Notes: generated by a model not told the origin, from the letters alone. A stretch of 64,000 bases of DNA from AAA164-E04 sp964342825 (GCA_964342825.1 CAYFHO010000010.1:1-64000); one strand, 5' to 3'; positions 35,512 to 44,923 are shown, counted from the stretch's first letter. Made by a program: numbers and translations.

Positions 35512-36306
35512 TTATTGGATCAAACTCTTAGTTATGGTCGTATGCTTGGAGGTTTTTTCGTCCGACAAAACTACTTCAGTTTCGGAAACGAATACAACCT
35601 CGTAGTTACGTTTTTCAATGGAAATCTTGTCCCCTTTTCTTTGGGAAGTAAATTTACGGTTATTGGCTGCAGGATATTCCAGATCAGCCTGGTATCCCGT
35701 GACTTCGGTATATTCCTCCCGTGCGTTGACCGTAATTGTTTTATTGGAATCCAATAACTCCAATACGAATCCATCAGGATTGAGAGGATTTCCCTGCACT
35801 TCCTTCAAAATGAAAATATCGTTTTTGTCCCTTAACCTGGCCAGGCGGGTTACTTTGCGGCGGTCACTCCGTTTCTCAGCGGCTTCACGCGTGACAGCAA
35901 AACTGTATCTTGGATTTTCGTCTTTGATTTCTTTATCGGAATTAAATGAGATACGTAGATACAACGGTCTTGTTTCCAGTATTTTAAGGGAATTTGGACC
36001 TCTGCGACCATAGGCACGGTCCTTAACCAATGTTCCCTGATTATCGAGCCAACCAACCGGATTGAAGGTATTGTGTTCAGGGCTAGCGAGCGTGACTGGG
36101 CCTGGATTTTTAGCCCGGTTTAAGAGAGCAATGTTATCACTGAGATCTTTTGGCTGGAACTCCTTAGCCTTGGTAGGGCGAATACTTTCTTCCAACTCAG
36201 CGCGAATGGAGGAGACCGAAAATGGCAGATATGCAGCAGCCCCGGCTAAGCCCAACAAGACCACCGCCAAGATGATCTTTTCATAATGTTTCTTAATAAA
36301 ATCCAT
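35512..36306 (-). CDS. pilus operon membrane protein, Amuc_1099-like
   Basis: A 264-aa protein with a single N-terminal membrane helix (KIILAVVLLGLAGAAAYLPF) and a soluble part with short beta strands (LYLRISFNSDKEIKDENPRYSFAV). Position between the PilO-like and secretin genes matches Akkermansia Amuc_1099, a protein of unknown role in that pilus operon. I start at the ATG at 36306 (MDFIKKHYEK); a TTG five codons upstream is possible. A role as inner membrane/periplasm linker to the secretin, like PilP, is a guess from position. Confidence 0.7.
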   Translation of the reverse strand: MDFIKKHYEKIILAVVLLGLAGAAAYLPFSVSSIRAELEESIRPTKAKEFQPKDLSDNIALLNRAKNPGPVTLASPEHNTFNPVGWLDNQGTLVKDRAYGRRGPNSLKILETRPLYLRISFNSDKEIKDENPRYSFAVTREAAEKRSDRRKVTRLARLRDKNDIFILKEVQGNPLNPDGFVLELLDSNKTITVNAREEYTEVTGYQADLEYPAANNRKFTSQRKGDKISIEKRNYEVVFVSETEVVLSDEKTSKHTTITKSLIQ

Positions 36307-36338
36307 TTCAGTGCAAATCAATCACCACTATCACCGAA

Positions 36339-37511
36339 TCAATATCCGTAAGCCCCGGCTCCGCTTCCGTCATCCTCTTCTTCGGATGGGAGTGGCATGA
36401 GAGAATCCAGCTCTTCCTCGGGAAAGACAGCAATTCCAACCAACATCATGTTTACGGTCAAGGGTTTTTCGTCAAGATCTTCCAAAAGGTTGATATCGGG
36501 CACTGGATTTTGGTTTTGTCCCATGCCGCCATAAGGTGCACCATAAGGAGATGCAGCTCCGTATCTACCTCCTGCACCTGCCCCCATTCCATAGCGACCC
36601 TGCATCCCGGCTGCGGGAGCAGCTGGCGCCAGCCCATACATGGCTTCCATCGAAGTTTCGGCACCGCGCATACCACCTGCCATGGTGGACAGTGAAGATG
36701 ACTCTCCTTGCTCAACAGCCAACCATTTGATTCGGAAATAATGTTGGGATTGATTAAATCCATCCATCACTCGAGCCAACTCGGAACTGAAGCATTGGAA
36801 ACTGATCTGGTAGGGCATCATGATGGCGTTGATGTTAGGGTCCTGCGTCGCAACATCCTCAATATAATTTTCAGTTGAAGAAGCAGTGGAGGTTGTAGAA
36901 ATTCCGGTTGTGGTAACGCCTAAAGTGCTGGTTCCAGCACTGGCTGCATCATTGTCACTGACGGCGATGCGCTTGATCGCATTGATACCATGTATTTTGG
37001 ATTCAAAAAGCACCTCGCAGATTTCACGAACCTGAAACAATTGAAAGGTCAAAGGTCTCAAGGCATCCACTTCCAAGTCAATTCGAGGACGGATATCGTC
37101 AAAAGAAAAGCCATAACTACCCTGGTCGGTTGAAGGCAGACTGATACCGGTGTAACGGGCGTCTCTCTGTAATTCAGAAACGGTATTTTCCAAAATTTCC
37201 TTAAAACTGGAAATCGAAAGATCGGTCGGAATTTCAAAGCCAGGAAAATAGGATTCCATCGGCCCAAGCACCATCTCCTGAACCCGTTCCTGCTCTTTTT
37301 TTACCGCGCCAATATTGTCCACTTTATCAGTGCCAGGATGAGGGTCTCGGGTATAGAGACTTCTGACCAGTTGACGCTGTGAATCCAGCTGAGCGGTGAT
37401 CTCACGGTCCTTTTCAATCTGGGACATCATATACCAGACAGCGACACACATGAGCACAAGCGCAATGACGCAACCAACCACCAAGCCTACGTTTTGTTTG
37501 ATCCAGTTCAT
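36339..37511 (-). CDS. PilO-like pilus protein, Amuc_1100-like
   Basis: A 390-aa bitopic membrane protein: one N-terminal helix (VGLVVGCVIALVLMCVAVWYMM), then a coiled-coil-like stretch (SQIEKDREITAQLDSQRQLVRSL) and a periplasmic domain with a PilO-like pattern. The order after PilM-PilN and before Amuc_1099-like matches Akkermansia Amuc_1100, the abundant outer surface/pilus-associated protein of that genus (317 aa there, from memory). This one is longer because of a Gly/Tyr/Met-rich C-terminal stretch (GMQGRYGMGAGAGGRYG) and an acidic tail ending GAYGY. Start ATG overlaps the pilM stop (TAATG), so translation is coupled. Confidence 0.78.
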   Translation of the reverse strand: MNWIKQNVGLVVGCVIALVLMCVAVWYMMSQIEKDREITAQLDSQRQLVRSLYTRDPHPGTDKVDNIGAVKKEQERVQEMVLGPMESYFPGFEIPTDLSISSFKEILENTVSELQRDARYTGISLPSTDQGSYGFSFDDIRPRIDLEVDALRPLTFQLFQVREICEVLFESKIHGINAIKRIAVSDNDAASAGTSTLGVTTTGISTTSTASSTENYIEDVATQDPNINAIMMPYQISFQCFSSELARVMDGFNQSQHYFRIKWLAVEQGESSSLSTMAGGMRGAETSMEAMYGLAPAAPAAGMQGRYGMGAGAGGRYGAASPYGAPYGGMGQNQNPVPDINLLEDLDEKPLTVNMMLVGIAVFPEEELDSLMPLPSEEEDDGSGAGAYGY

Positions 37512-39394
37512 TAGTCAACAAGGGAAATGGGTTCTTTTAGTTTCAAGGAAATTTCAAAATTGAAAGTTCCTTCCTCAACGTCCACCGGAGCCAATTCTCC
37601 AATTAATTTAGTGCCTTCTGCGTTAAAATAATTGGTCTGGGCTTGCAATTTCTGTAGCAATGTAAATGCCAAACTGTTGTTGGCATTCGGATTAATTGCT
37701 CTTCGGTTCACGCCACGACAGCTCAGGGTCAACTTCGTGACCAGATCCTCATTATCCTCATCTGAAGTAGCCCCGTCTTCATCGTCGTAATAGTCATCAT
37801 CCCCGCCGGAGTCACCCATTGGAAGCAATCCATACCGCTTCATCATTTCGATGTCCATCATGGCACTGGGTTCATCGTCTTCATCATCCCAATCATCGAA
37901 AGTCTGAGCTCCAGTCAGGTCAATACCGGGACTATCCGGTTTCAAGGCTTCCAGCCACAGACCCGCATCCAAGGAGTAACGCTTCTGCGCTTCCATCTCC
38001 GCCTCCAGCAAAGATCCTCTTATGACGTGCAGTAGGTCTGTCCAGAAGAATCTCTGGTTGATCAGACCTGCATATGCTTCCGCTTTGCTCAACTGAGTCG
38101 CGAGGGCTGATTCCTCAGGTTTCAACTGCTGCTCCAAACTCTGGAGAGGGGCGGCGATGGTTTGCAGATCATCAACCACCTTGCGCTTCTCACCGTATAC
38201 CTGCGAGTAAAACAACCCAATAGCGGCAACAACCAATACCAAACCAAAAACAGAAGAGATAAGGTATGGTTTCTTACGGTTGAACTCCTGACGCTGCAGC
38301 GAAGCCTTAGGCATCAAATTGAGTTCAACAGGACATTGAACCACGTTTCTAAGCCCCAGTCCTACAACTTCACCGAAGGAATGCGCCACGCGAGCCAACT
38401 CTTCCAGATTGAGTGAAGGATCGATCTCAATGGCCCGGAAAGGGTTGAAGTATTCCACTTCAACATTGAGTTTTTCGGCAAAAAACTGCGCCGTGTAAGG
38501 CATGATCGAAGCCCCGCCAGCCAGGAACAAGCGGTCTGGAGCAGAGCCACCTTGTTGACTTCGGTAGAACTGCATGGTCTGGTTGACCTGAATATGCAAC
38601 CGAGTCATCACCTGACGGGCGATTTTCGAAATCTGAGCTTGCTGAGGATTATCAGGATCTTCGTAAGCACCACCTAAACTGACGAAACCCTGTTCAATCT
38701 TAAATTTTTCAGCATCAGGGAAACGCATCTTGGCTTCGGTCGAGAACTCCTGAGTGATCGAGTTGGCGCCGATGTTGATGCTTCGAGCGAAGACTTTACC
38801 TTTTTCGAAAAACAGGAGATTGCTCGATTTAGCCCCGATATCCAGAAGCATGGTGCAACCTTCCAGATCCCCGTAGTTGTATCGAAAAGCGTTGCAAATG
38901 GCAGCTTGAGACACATCGACAAGGTTCAGGACCATGCCGTGGGTTTCGGCTGCTTTGAATACTTTGTCCACCAAGTCCGTCTTGATAGCTACAAGGAGGA
39001 CTTCCAGCTCGCCGCTGGGTGATGTTCCCATGATCTGGTAATCCCAGACGACCTCCTCCAGAGGGAAAGGAACATTTTGCTGTGCCTCATACTGAATAAT
39101 CTGAGTGACTTTGGAGGAATCAACCGGAGGCAGTTTAACAAATTTGGAGAAAACCTGATACCCAGGCGCGCAAGCATTGATATTCTTGGCTGTGAAACCC
39201 TGGTCGTTAACGAGTGATTGAAGCGCCTTTTTGACGACACCTTCGCGGACAGCATCCTGCGCTCCCGGCAGACCGAGGGGATGTTGGCCGAATTTCTTCA
39301 GCACCAAGCTTCCTGCATCAGTCTGATCGAATTCAGCGATTTTGACGCAGCCTGCGCCTAGATCGATGCTTAAAAACGATTTCGATTTTAACAT
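37511..39394 (-). CDS. pilM: PilM-PilN fusion, type IV pilus assembly protein
   Basis: A 627-aa protein joining two pilus assembly parts. Residues 1-340 are actin/FtsA-like PilM: IDLGAGCVKIAEF at the N-terminus, TMLLDIGAKSSNLLFF, and LFLAGGASIMPYTAQFF for nucleotide binding. After it a membrane helix at about 374-394 (LISSVFGLVLVVAAIGLFYSQVYG, in part) and an extracytoplasmic coiled/alpha-beta region follow, with an acidic insert (DDWDDEDDEPSAMMDIEMM), as in PilN. In most bacteria PilM and PilN are separate. The layout matches Akkermansia Amuc_1101. It heads the operon, with a 280-base upstream gap that probably carries the promoter. Confidence 0.85.
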   Translation of the reverse strand: MLKSKSFLSIDLGAGCVKIAEFDQTDAGSLVLKKFGQHPLGLPGAQDAVREGVVKKALQSLVNDQGFTAKNINACAPGYQVFSKFVKLPPVDSSKVTQIIQYEAQQNVPFPLEEVVWDYQIMGTSPSGELEVLLVAIKTDLVDKVFKAAETHGMVLNLVDVSQAAICNAFRYNYGDLEGCTMLLDIGAKSSNLLFFEKGKVFARSINIGANSITQEFSTEAKMRFPDAEKFKIEQGFVSLGGAYEDPDNPQQAQISKIARQVMTRLHIQVNQTMQFYRSQQGGSAPDRLFLAGGASIMPYTAQFFAEKLNVEVEYFNPFRAIEIDPSLNLEELARVAHSFGEVVGLGLRNVVQCPVELNLMPKASLQRQEFNRKKPYLISSVFGLVLVVAAIGLFYSQVYGEKRKVVDDLQTIAAPLQSLEQQLKPEESALATQLSKAEAYAGLINQRFFWTDLLHVIRGSLLEAEMEAQKRYSLDAGLWLEALKPDSPGIDLTGAQTFDDWDDEDDEPSAMMDIEMMKRYGLLPMGDSGGDDDYYDDEDGATSDEDNEDLVTKLTLSCRGVNRRAINPNANNSLAFTLLQKLQAQTNYFNAEGTKLIGELAPVDVEEGTFNFEISLKLKEPISLVD

Positions 39395-39674
39395 GTGTAC
39401 TTATCTTTCCTGTCTATCAGGGCAATAAAAGACCCGTGAAGGCGTAAGCCTCCCGGAACTCACATTGCGAAGGTCGGGGAGGTGAATATTGGAATTTGAC
39501 ACCACGGTCAACAGAAATCTGATCTTTATCCAACAAACACTTCATTTCGCAAAAATTTTCCCCTCTTTCACAGCCCAAGAGTTGATTTGATGTGGTCCTT
39601 AAAATTCTTGGACCTCAACTTTCTTGATGCCACTCAAAAATTTTCCCTTGGCCCATCATCCAAGTCGCCCCATT
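39395..39674. other. 280-base upstream region of the pilus operon
   Basis: No gene seen. It holds a five-base inverted repeat with an AT-rich loop (GGTCC...GGACC, about 39594-39614) and a small GGC-GTAA-GCC hairpin near 39442-39453. The latter does not fit the GEMM cyclic-di-GMP pattern or another riboswitch that I know. The promoter of the pilus operon must lie here or further upstream. Confidence 0.3.
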
Positions 39675-41102
39675 TTACTTTGCCCCATCCCCACCAATCA
39701 CCACGGGAATCGTCCTGAGAAGGATTTTGATATCCAACCAGAGAGACCAGTTATCGATGTATTCGAGGTCCAGTCTGACCCATTCTTTGAAATCGGTCAC
39801 TTCATTTCTTCCACTGATTTGCCAAAGGCAGGTCAAACCGGGTTTCACACTCAAACGGCGTCTGTGTGCCAACTCATCAAATTGCATTGTTTCATCAACC
39901 GGCAGAGGACGTGGGCCCACAAGACTCATCTCACCGCGGAGAACGTTGAAAAGTTGGGGTAATTCATCGAAACTACGCTTTCTCAGGAAATGACCGATCG
40001 GAGTGACTCGAGGGTCGTTCGTGACTTTGAACACTGGTCCGGCCATCTCGTTGTAGGCCTGCAGTTCATCCTTTCGCTGCTCGGCATCCGTGACCATGGT
40101 TCTGAACTTATACATTGTGAAAGGTCGCCCATTGAGCCCGCTGCGCTGTTGCTTGAAGAACACTGGGCCTTTAGATGAGAACCGGATGGCTAAAGTACAA
40201 AAAAGCAGGATTGGACTGAACAAGAGGATCGCGAAGAGTGCCCCTACAAAATCAATGGCCTGCTTTCCTACAGCCTGCCAGGAGAAGTCGGGAGTCGAAC
40301 GGAACACCACCACTGGCCGCCCGTAGAGTTCATCAAGGGTGGTTCGCGAAATTTCTGTGTTGAAGAAATTGGCAAGCATCCAAACCTCCACCCCCTCCAA
40401 TTCGCAGGCCTGGATCACTTTTTCAATCTGACCGAAAAAGGTGTGTTTGGTAGCAAGCAACACCCCATTAGCGGAATGGCGATGTAAAATGTCCACAAAG
40501 CCGTGCACATCGGAATCATTGATATCCACTTCAGCAACAATTTCAATATCACGAGCATCCTCCAGATGGAGATCGTTTCTGACCTGTTGCACATCGCTTG
40601 GGGTTCCAACGACGATGATACGCCTCCTGAGCCGTGCCTGCCCTACTGCATGTACCAGGTAGCGCTGGAGAATTTCTTCCTTGAGGAACACCAAAACAAA
40701 ACTAAAGGCACCGAAAAGGATAAATACGGCACGAGCCAGCTGCGCTTTGGCCAGAAAGACCATCATGATCAGAGACACCGTGATTAAGAAACAAACTTTC
40801 AACAGTTGCCAGGCAGTGACACGCCGGGAGGCCAAAAGCGGACGACTGTAGAATCCTTGAGTTTGAAGCAAGATCAGGGACAACGGGATGGTCAAAAAGA
40901 AAAAAGGAAGAAACTCACGAAAGGGCTCAATCTCACTGATGTCCTTGGCGCCTCCAAACATGCCAAGAATTCTCAAACCAAGGTCACCAAGCAGGGTCTC
41001 GTTGGTCCTGAGCCAATAGGCCAGCCAGAAACCCAATGCAAAGAGTCCCGCATCCAGCAAACGCTGTATATGATTCCGTATCTGCTGCTGTCGCCTCAGC
41101 AT
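39675..41102 (-). CDS. exopolysaccharide sugar-1-phosphate transferase (WcaJ-like)
   Basis: A 475-aa polyprenyl-phosphate sugar-1-phosphate transferase that starts repeat-unit assembly on undecaprenyl phosphate. The N-terminal half has four membrane helices and a Rossmann-like CoA-binding-type domain (RIIVVGTPSDVQQV). The second half is the catalytic bacterial sugar transferase domain: KGPVFFKQQRSGLNGRPFTMYKFRTM, a final KRSFDELPQLFNVLRGEMSLVGPRP and KPGLTCLWQISGR. The sugar (Glc or Gal) is not predictable. The ATG at 41102 is used. EpsI and exosortase lie just upstream in the same direction. Confidence 0.92.
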   Translation of the reverse strand: MLRRQQQIRNHIQRLLDAGLFALGFWLAYWLRTNETLLGDLGLRILGMFGGAKDISEIEPFREFLPFFFLTIPLSLILLQTQGFYSRPLLASRRVTAWQLLKVCFLITVSLIMMVFLAKAQLARAVFILFGAFSFVLVFLKEEILQRYLVHAVGQARLRRRIIVVGTPSDVQQVRNDLHLEDARDIEIVAEVDINDSDVHGFVDILHRHSANGVLLATKHTFFGQIEKVIQACELEGVEVWMLANFFNTEISRTTLDELYGRPVVVFRSTPDFSWQAVGKQAIDFVGALFAILLFSPILLFCTLAIRFSSKGPVFFKQQRSGLNGRPFTMYKFRTMVTDAEQRKDELQAYNEMAGPVFKVTNDPRVTPIGHFLRKRSFDELPQLFNVLRGEMSLVGPRPLPVDETMQFDELAHRRRLSVKPGLTCLWQISGRNEVTDFKEWVRLDLEYIDNWSLWLDIKILLRTIPVVIGGDGAK

Positions 41103-41192
41103 ATCAGGCTTGAATTAGGTTCACAGTGGTTTAGTCGTCAGATTTGGCTAGGAAAACGGTGCAACAGGTCCTTTTGCAAGAAAAAACAAATG

Positions 41193-41903
41193 CTATTGAG
41201 ATTCTTTAACTTGTTTTTTGGGGGTGGTGATTTGGAATTCAGGTACCGCCGCTTTAACGAACTCACGCATTTCCTTGAATGTTGGCTCTTCGTTACCTGG
41301 TAAAGAATAAGAAGAAACGGTAACATAAGCCCAGCGTTGCATTTGCCCTTTGGTGAATAAATCCCTGGCCATCAACCACATTCTTTCATAATGCTGCTCG
41401 GTTAGATGGTTTTCATCTACAAACCAGTAATATAGCAAGCCACTGTATTGGTTACCCTGGAATAGCTTGGAGGACTTTAACTGCATAGCAGGCAGCTCAT
41501 ATTTAACCGGGTGAGTGATTTCAATGGACGTGGGTTGAGTTTCCTGAATCTGAAATCCAGCGCCTTCCAGGCAATATTGAGGTTTGTGAATACTTGTCCG
41601 ATCCAACCCCATCAAGACTACCATGACGTCAATATAAAAACCTTCAGCGTCTTTGTATCTACGCTTGGTGATGGTGGTATCCGGGGGTAACGATTCCTTT
41701 TCCACTTCGGTAACTTCAAGATCTTCACCAGTGTAGTCCAGCACCCAATCAGGAAGTTTAACCGGAGGAAGTTCAAGTGAGGAATCATCGACTAACCTCA
41801 CCCCGGGTTTCCCCATTTTTTGATGAGCTTTCCAGTAATTCAAAAAGGCTCCCGTTCCACCAATCAAGCCGATCACCAAAATAAACATCAGTGGCTTCTT
41901 CAT
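41193..41903 (-). CDS. exosortase-associated EpsI-type protein
   Basis: A 236-aa protein with one N-terminal membrane helix (LMFILVIGLIGGTGAFL) and an extracytoplasmic domain. The family hallmark is TSIHKPQYCLEGAGF (an HxPxxC motif); the later YYWFVDENHL is also typical. EpsI/DUF3485 proteins accompany exosortases and EPS loci; they are thought to help exosortase activity or EPS export, without a proven reaction. Its ATG overlaps the exosortase stop in an ATGA junction, implying coupling. Confidence 0.88.
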   Translation of the reverse strand: MKKPLMFILVIGLIGGTGAFLNYWKAHQKMGKPGVRLVDDSSLELPPVKLPDWVLDYTGEDLEVTEVEKESLPPDTTITKRRYKDAEGFYIDVMVVLMGLDRTSIHKPQYCLEGAGFQIQETQPTSIEITHPVKYELPAMQLKSSKLFQGNQYSGLLYYWFVDENHLTEQHYERMWLMARDLFTKGQMQRWAYVTVSSYSLPGNEEPTFKEMREFVKAAVPEFQITTPKKQVKESQ

Positions 41904-42868
41904 GATTGCTCCTCCTTCTTACCTTTGGAGGATGGAGTCTCATTGAGCCAAAAATCCAGGGCAAAGATTCCCATGATCGCCACAAGAAAGGTGACGAAAC
42001 CCAATTTTTGTTCCCAGTATGCACCCGTTTCCTGACCAAACTCATCTCCAATGATGATGACCAGTATGATTCTTAGCGTGTTTCCAGCCACAGCCAGCGG
42101 GACAGAGAGCAGGATAAGAAAAATTCTTTTCCACCATGCCTGATAAGCGATAAATCCAAATGCCAGGGTCAGAGGCACCAAAGTCATCAAACTACGTATA
42201 CCACTGCAGGCAGCTGCCACGTCATAAGTAAACTTCTCATTTGCATCCATGATCAAAGTCCCCTGACGCACCACGTCAATCTGAAGAACGACATCACTGA
42301 ATCCGGCAGCCAAGGTGGAAACAAGAACGCGCAAAGGAAAGGTTACCGGCTGAGCAAGGGATCCAATAGGCACACAAAACAAAAAGAGTATGTATGGGAA
42401 AAATGTTGCTTTCAGCCAGGCTTTCCCCCAGCAAAATCCCATCAATCCATAGAAAGCCACAAACAACCCCAAAATCGAAATCCGCGTCTGCTGGGCAATA
42501 AAACCCACCAGATGCAACACCAAACCCACGGCTAAGAACACCACCCCCGGCCACCAGGCTTCATAACTGAGTTCCGATAGTTCTTTGCGTTTCCAGATTA
42601 GGAGTGCAACCACCGCAAATGGAATCAGGTTCCCATGACCGTCCTCAGAGAGTTTGGCGTTGTAGGCATTGTAGGCCCATTCAAAAGCGGATGATGTGTC
42701 CACATATCCGAATGTGGCATTGCCAAGAAAGTGAAATAGAAGTGCTAAGGCGATTGCTCCCACTAAAAAAACACTCTTATGGGGCAACTTTTTCCAAAGG
42801 GCAGATATTTCATCAAAGATATCTGCCATGGAATGATGGTCAGGTTTTGTTGATTCAGCTTTCTCCAT
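41900..42868 (-). CDS. exosortase/archaeosortase family protein, His not seen
   Basis: A 322-aa multispanning membrane protein of the exosortase family, predicted to cleave and re-anchor proteins with C-terminal sorting signals. The catalytic cysteine C221 stands in VAAACSGIRSL and the arginine R266 in AGNTLRIILV; DGHGNLIP also fits the family. The third residue of the triad, a His expected around GDEFGQETGAYWEQKLG, is not seen: that position has W/E. No PEP-CTERM substrate was found in the window. The start is the ATG at 42868; a TTG five codons upstream is alternative. Confidence 0.85.
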   Translation of the reverse strand: MEKAESTKPDHHSMADIFDEISALWKKLPHKSVFLVGAIALALLFHFLGNATFGYVDTSSAFEWAYNAYNAKLSEDGHGNLIPFAVVALLIWKRKELSELSYEAWWPGVVFLAVGLVLHLVGFIAQQTRISILGLFVAFYGLMGFCWGKAWLKATFFPYILFLFCVPIGSLAQPVTFPLRVLVSTLAAGFSDVVLQIDVVRQGTLIMDANEKFTYDVAAACSGIRSLMTLVPLTLAFGFIAYQAWWKRIFLILLSVPLAVAGNTLRIILVIIIGDEFGQETGAYWEQKLGFVTFLVAIMGIFALDFWLNETPSSKGKKEEQS

Positions 42869-42948
42869 GAACTTTAAGGGCAAACGAGCTATTGGACCGG
42901 TTTAACGTTATTTCGCTCAGAATAAAATAAAATTTCTCGTTACTTATG

Positions 42949-43722
42949 TTATGATGTGGACTGTGGTTTCCAAACCGTACCATCAAGAAAACCACGGATC
43001 AGCAGGAACAAAAACATGGAGTTATAGTAAAAGTATCTCCCAATCAGGCGCCTTGGTTCGCTGAGCATTCGAAATAACCAACCCAAACCCAGATTTTGCA
43101 TCCACATGGGGGCATCTGGTTTGGTTCCTGCATTCACGTCGAAAGCAAATCCGACTGCCATCATCATTCCTCGCTCGATACTTTCCTTGTGCCTATGAAT
43201 CCAGGCCTGCTGCTTCGGAGTTCCCAGTCCGACCCAGATGAAATCTGGCGAAAGTTGGTTGATTTCCTTCACGATTTCCCCGGATTCCTCTTCCTTGAAA
43301 TAACCATTCCTCATCCCAATGATCTGCACATCCGGTTGCCAGGATTCAAAGGCCCGTTTTAGTCGATTCAAGCATTCTTCGGATCCACCTAGAAAGTAAT
43401 GTGTGTGGGGTTTGGGCGAATGAGTCACGCAATACTTCATAAAAGCCGGACCATAGACCCGATCTTTTAATTTGGCTTTTTGCTGATTAAGACACCAGAT
43501 CAACGGCATTCCATCGGGAATAAAGTAATCGACCCTGGAGGTATCTTCGCGAAACCGGGCATCCAATTTGCGCATGGTGATGATCTGCGTGTTTGAAAAG
43601 TCAAAAGACAGCACCTGGTCTTGTTGAGATCGTCTTTGACAAAACTGGGTAAGCTCCTCATAGGAGGTCGCTCGAACGGGTGTACCCAAAATATGATAGC
43701 AGCTCAGATCGTCCGAAGTCAT
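42949..43722 (-). CDS. WecG/TagA/CpsF family glycosyltransferase
   Basis: A 257-aa glycosyltransferase of the WecG/TagA/CpsF family (GT26), which adds N-acetylmannosamine-type or related sugars to a polyprenol-linked acceptor. Family features are DGMPLIW (as PDGMPLIWCLNQ), YFLGGSEECLNRLKRAFESW, IGMRNGYF, DFIWVGLGTPKQQAWIHRHK and GVGFAFDVNAGTK-like (AVGFAFDVNAGTKPDAP), and a C-terminal LRWLFRML-like GLGWLFRMLSEPRRLIGRY. The ATG at 43722 overlaps the epimerase stop (TAATG) and is preferred to a longer start. It belongs to the EPS block. Confidence 0.92.
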   Translation of the reverse strand: MTSDDLSCYHILGTPVRATSYEELTQFCQRRSQQDQVLSFDFSNTQIITMRKLDARFREDTSRVDYFIPDGMPLIWCLNQQKAKLKDRVYGPAFMKYCVTHSPKPHTHYFLGGSEECLNRLKRAFESWQPDVQIIGMRNGYFKEEESGEIVKEINQLSPDFIWVGLGTPKQQAWIHRHKESIERGMMMAVGFAFDVNAGTKPDAPMWMQNLGLGWLFRMLSEPRRLIGRYFYYNSMFLFLLIRGFLDGTVWKPQSTS

Positions 43723-44759
43723 TATTTCACCTGTTGGACCATACGCTCGATAATGCGATCCAGGGACCAGTTCAATTTCCATTGCGGAAAATGGCATTGG
43801 AATTTTCTGAGATCAGACATGTAACAAATATGGTCCCCCTTCCGATTTTGTTCGACATATTCCGTCTGCATTTTGTTCCCCAACAAATTTTCTATTTTTT
43901 CAATGCACTCGAGAATGGAAGCGCTGTTCGCACGGCCTCCCCCCAAATTATATACCTCACCCTGACGAGGGTTTTCAGCAAATGCAAGAAACGCACTGAT
44001 CACATCTTCACTGTGGATCTGATCTCTCACCTGTTTGCCCTTGTAGCCCAACAAAGTGTATTTTTCTCCAGCTTTGGCAACCTTGACCAGATAGGAGAGA
44101 AAGCCGTGAAGTTGAACTCCCGAATGATGTTCACCGGTCAGGCATCCCCCACGGAACACCCCTACATTCATTCCAAAATAACGTCCATACTCCTGAGCGA
44201 CCACATCTGCTGCGGTTTTACTCGCACCGAACAAGCTGTGAAGTGTTTGGTCAATTCGACATTTCTCACTGACGCCCCAATAATCCTCTTCTCGTTTGTA
44301 ATCCCAACGAGTTGGCAGCTCTTTTAAGGGAAGTTCATTAGGAGCATCACCATAAACCTTGTTGGTGGACATAAAGATAAACACGCACTCTGCCTGTGTT
44401 TGACGTGTGGCCTCCAAAAGATTCAAGGTACCAACAGCATTGACATCAAAGTCCACAAAAGGAATTTCTTTGGCTTTGTCGTGAGAAGGTTGCGCAGCGC
44501 AATGTATGATCATGTCAAACTTCTCTTGCTTGAGGAGATCCAGAACTCCCTGTCGGTCGCGAATGTCCAAGGTGTGATGCGTGAAGTGTTTGGTCGTCTT
44601 GCGCAATCGCTCCAACACCCAGGTAGTATCACCTCCTGGCCCAAAGAACTCGCGACGCATATTGTTGTCCACTCCAGACACAACATGCCCCGCTCGATCC
44701 AAAAGCCGAACCGCTTCGGAACCAATCAATCCACTTGAACCTGTAACAAGAACTTTCAT
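43722..44759 (-). CDS. SDR-family NAD-dependent epimerase/dehydratase
   Basis: A 345-aa extended short-chain dehydrogenase with an NAD-binding GSSGLIG motif (G7, G10, G13), most like CDP-paratose/tyvelose epimerases by MSTNKVYGDAPNEL. The usual catalytic Tyr of YxxxK is replaced by phenylalanine: SLFGASK with F177 and K181, after S131-T132. HCAAQPSHD and VRDQIHSEDV are also family features. Product is expected to be a nucleotide-sugar for the EPS locus, but the Tyr change makes the reaction uncertain. The start ATG is at 44759, 88 bases before the tRNA gene's 3' end. Confidence 0.82.
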   Translation of the reverse strand: MKVLVTGSSGLIGSEAVRLLDRAGHVVSGVDNNMRREFFGPGGDTTWVLERLRKTTKHFTHHTLDIRDRQGVLDLLKQEKFDMIIHCAAQPSHDKAKEIPFVDFDVNAVGTLNLLEATRQTQAECVFIFMSTNKVYGDAPNELPLKELPTRWDYKREEDYWGVSEKCRIDQTLHSLFGASKTAADVVAQEYGRYFGMNVGVFRGGCLTGEHHSGVQLHGFLSYLVKVAKAGEKYTLLGYKGKQVRDQIHSEDVISAFLAFAENPRQGEVYNLGGGRANSASILECIEKIENLLGNKMQTEYVEQNRKGDHICYMSDLRKFQCHFPQWKLNWSLDRIIERMVQQVK

Positions 44760-44847
44760 TCGAGGCAGACGATAATAGTTGGAATCAATTGTGAAAGGAA
44801 TTTCTATAATGAAACAATGGAAGATGGGTGGTTAAACCAAAAAAGAA

Positions 44848-44923
<76 letters not shown>

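Noticed and set aside
39395..39674. Cyclic-di-GMP (GEMM) riboswitch before the pilus operon
   Set aside because: Only a weak GGC-GTAA-GCC hairpin is present; the conserved GEMM core sequence is missing.
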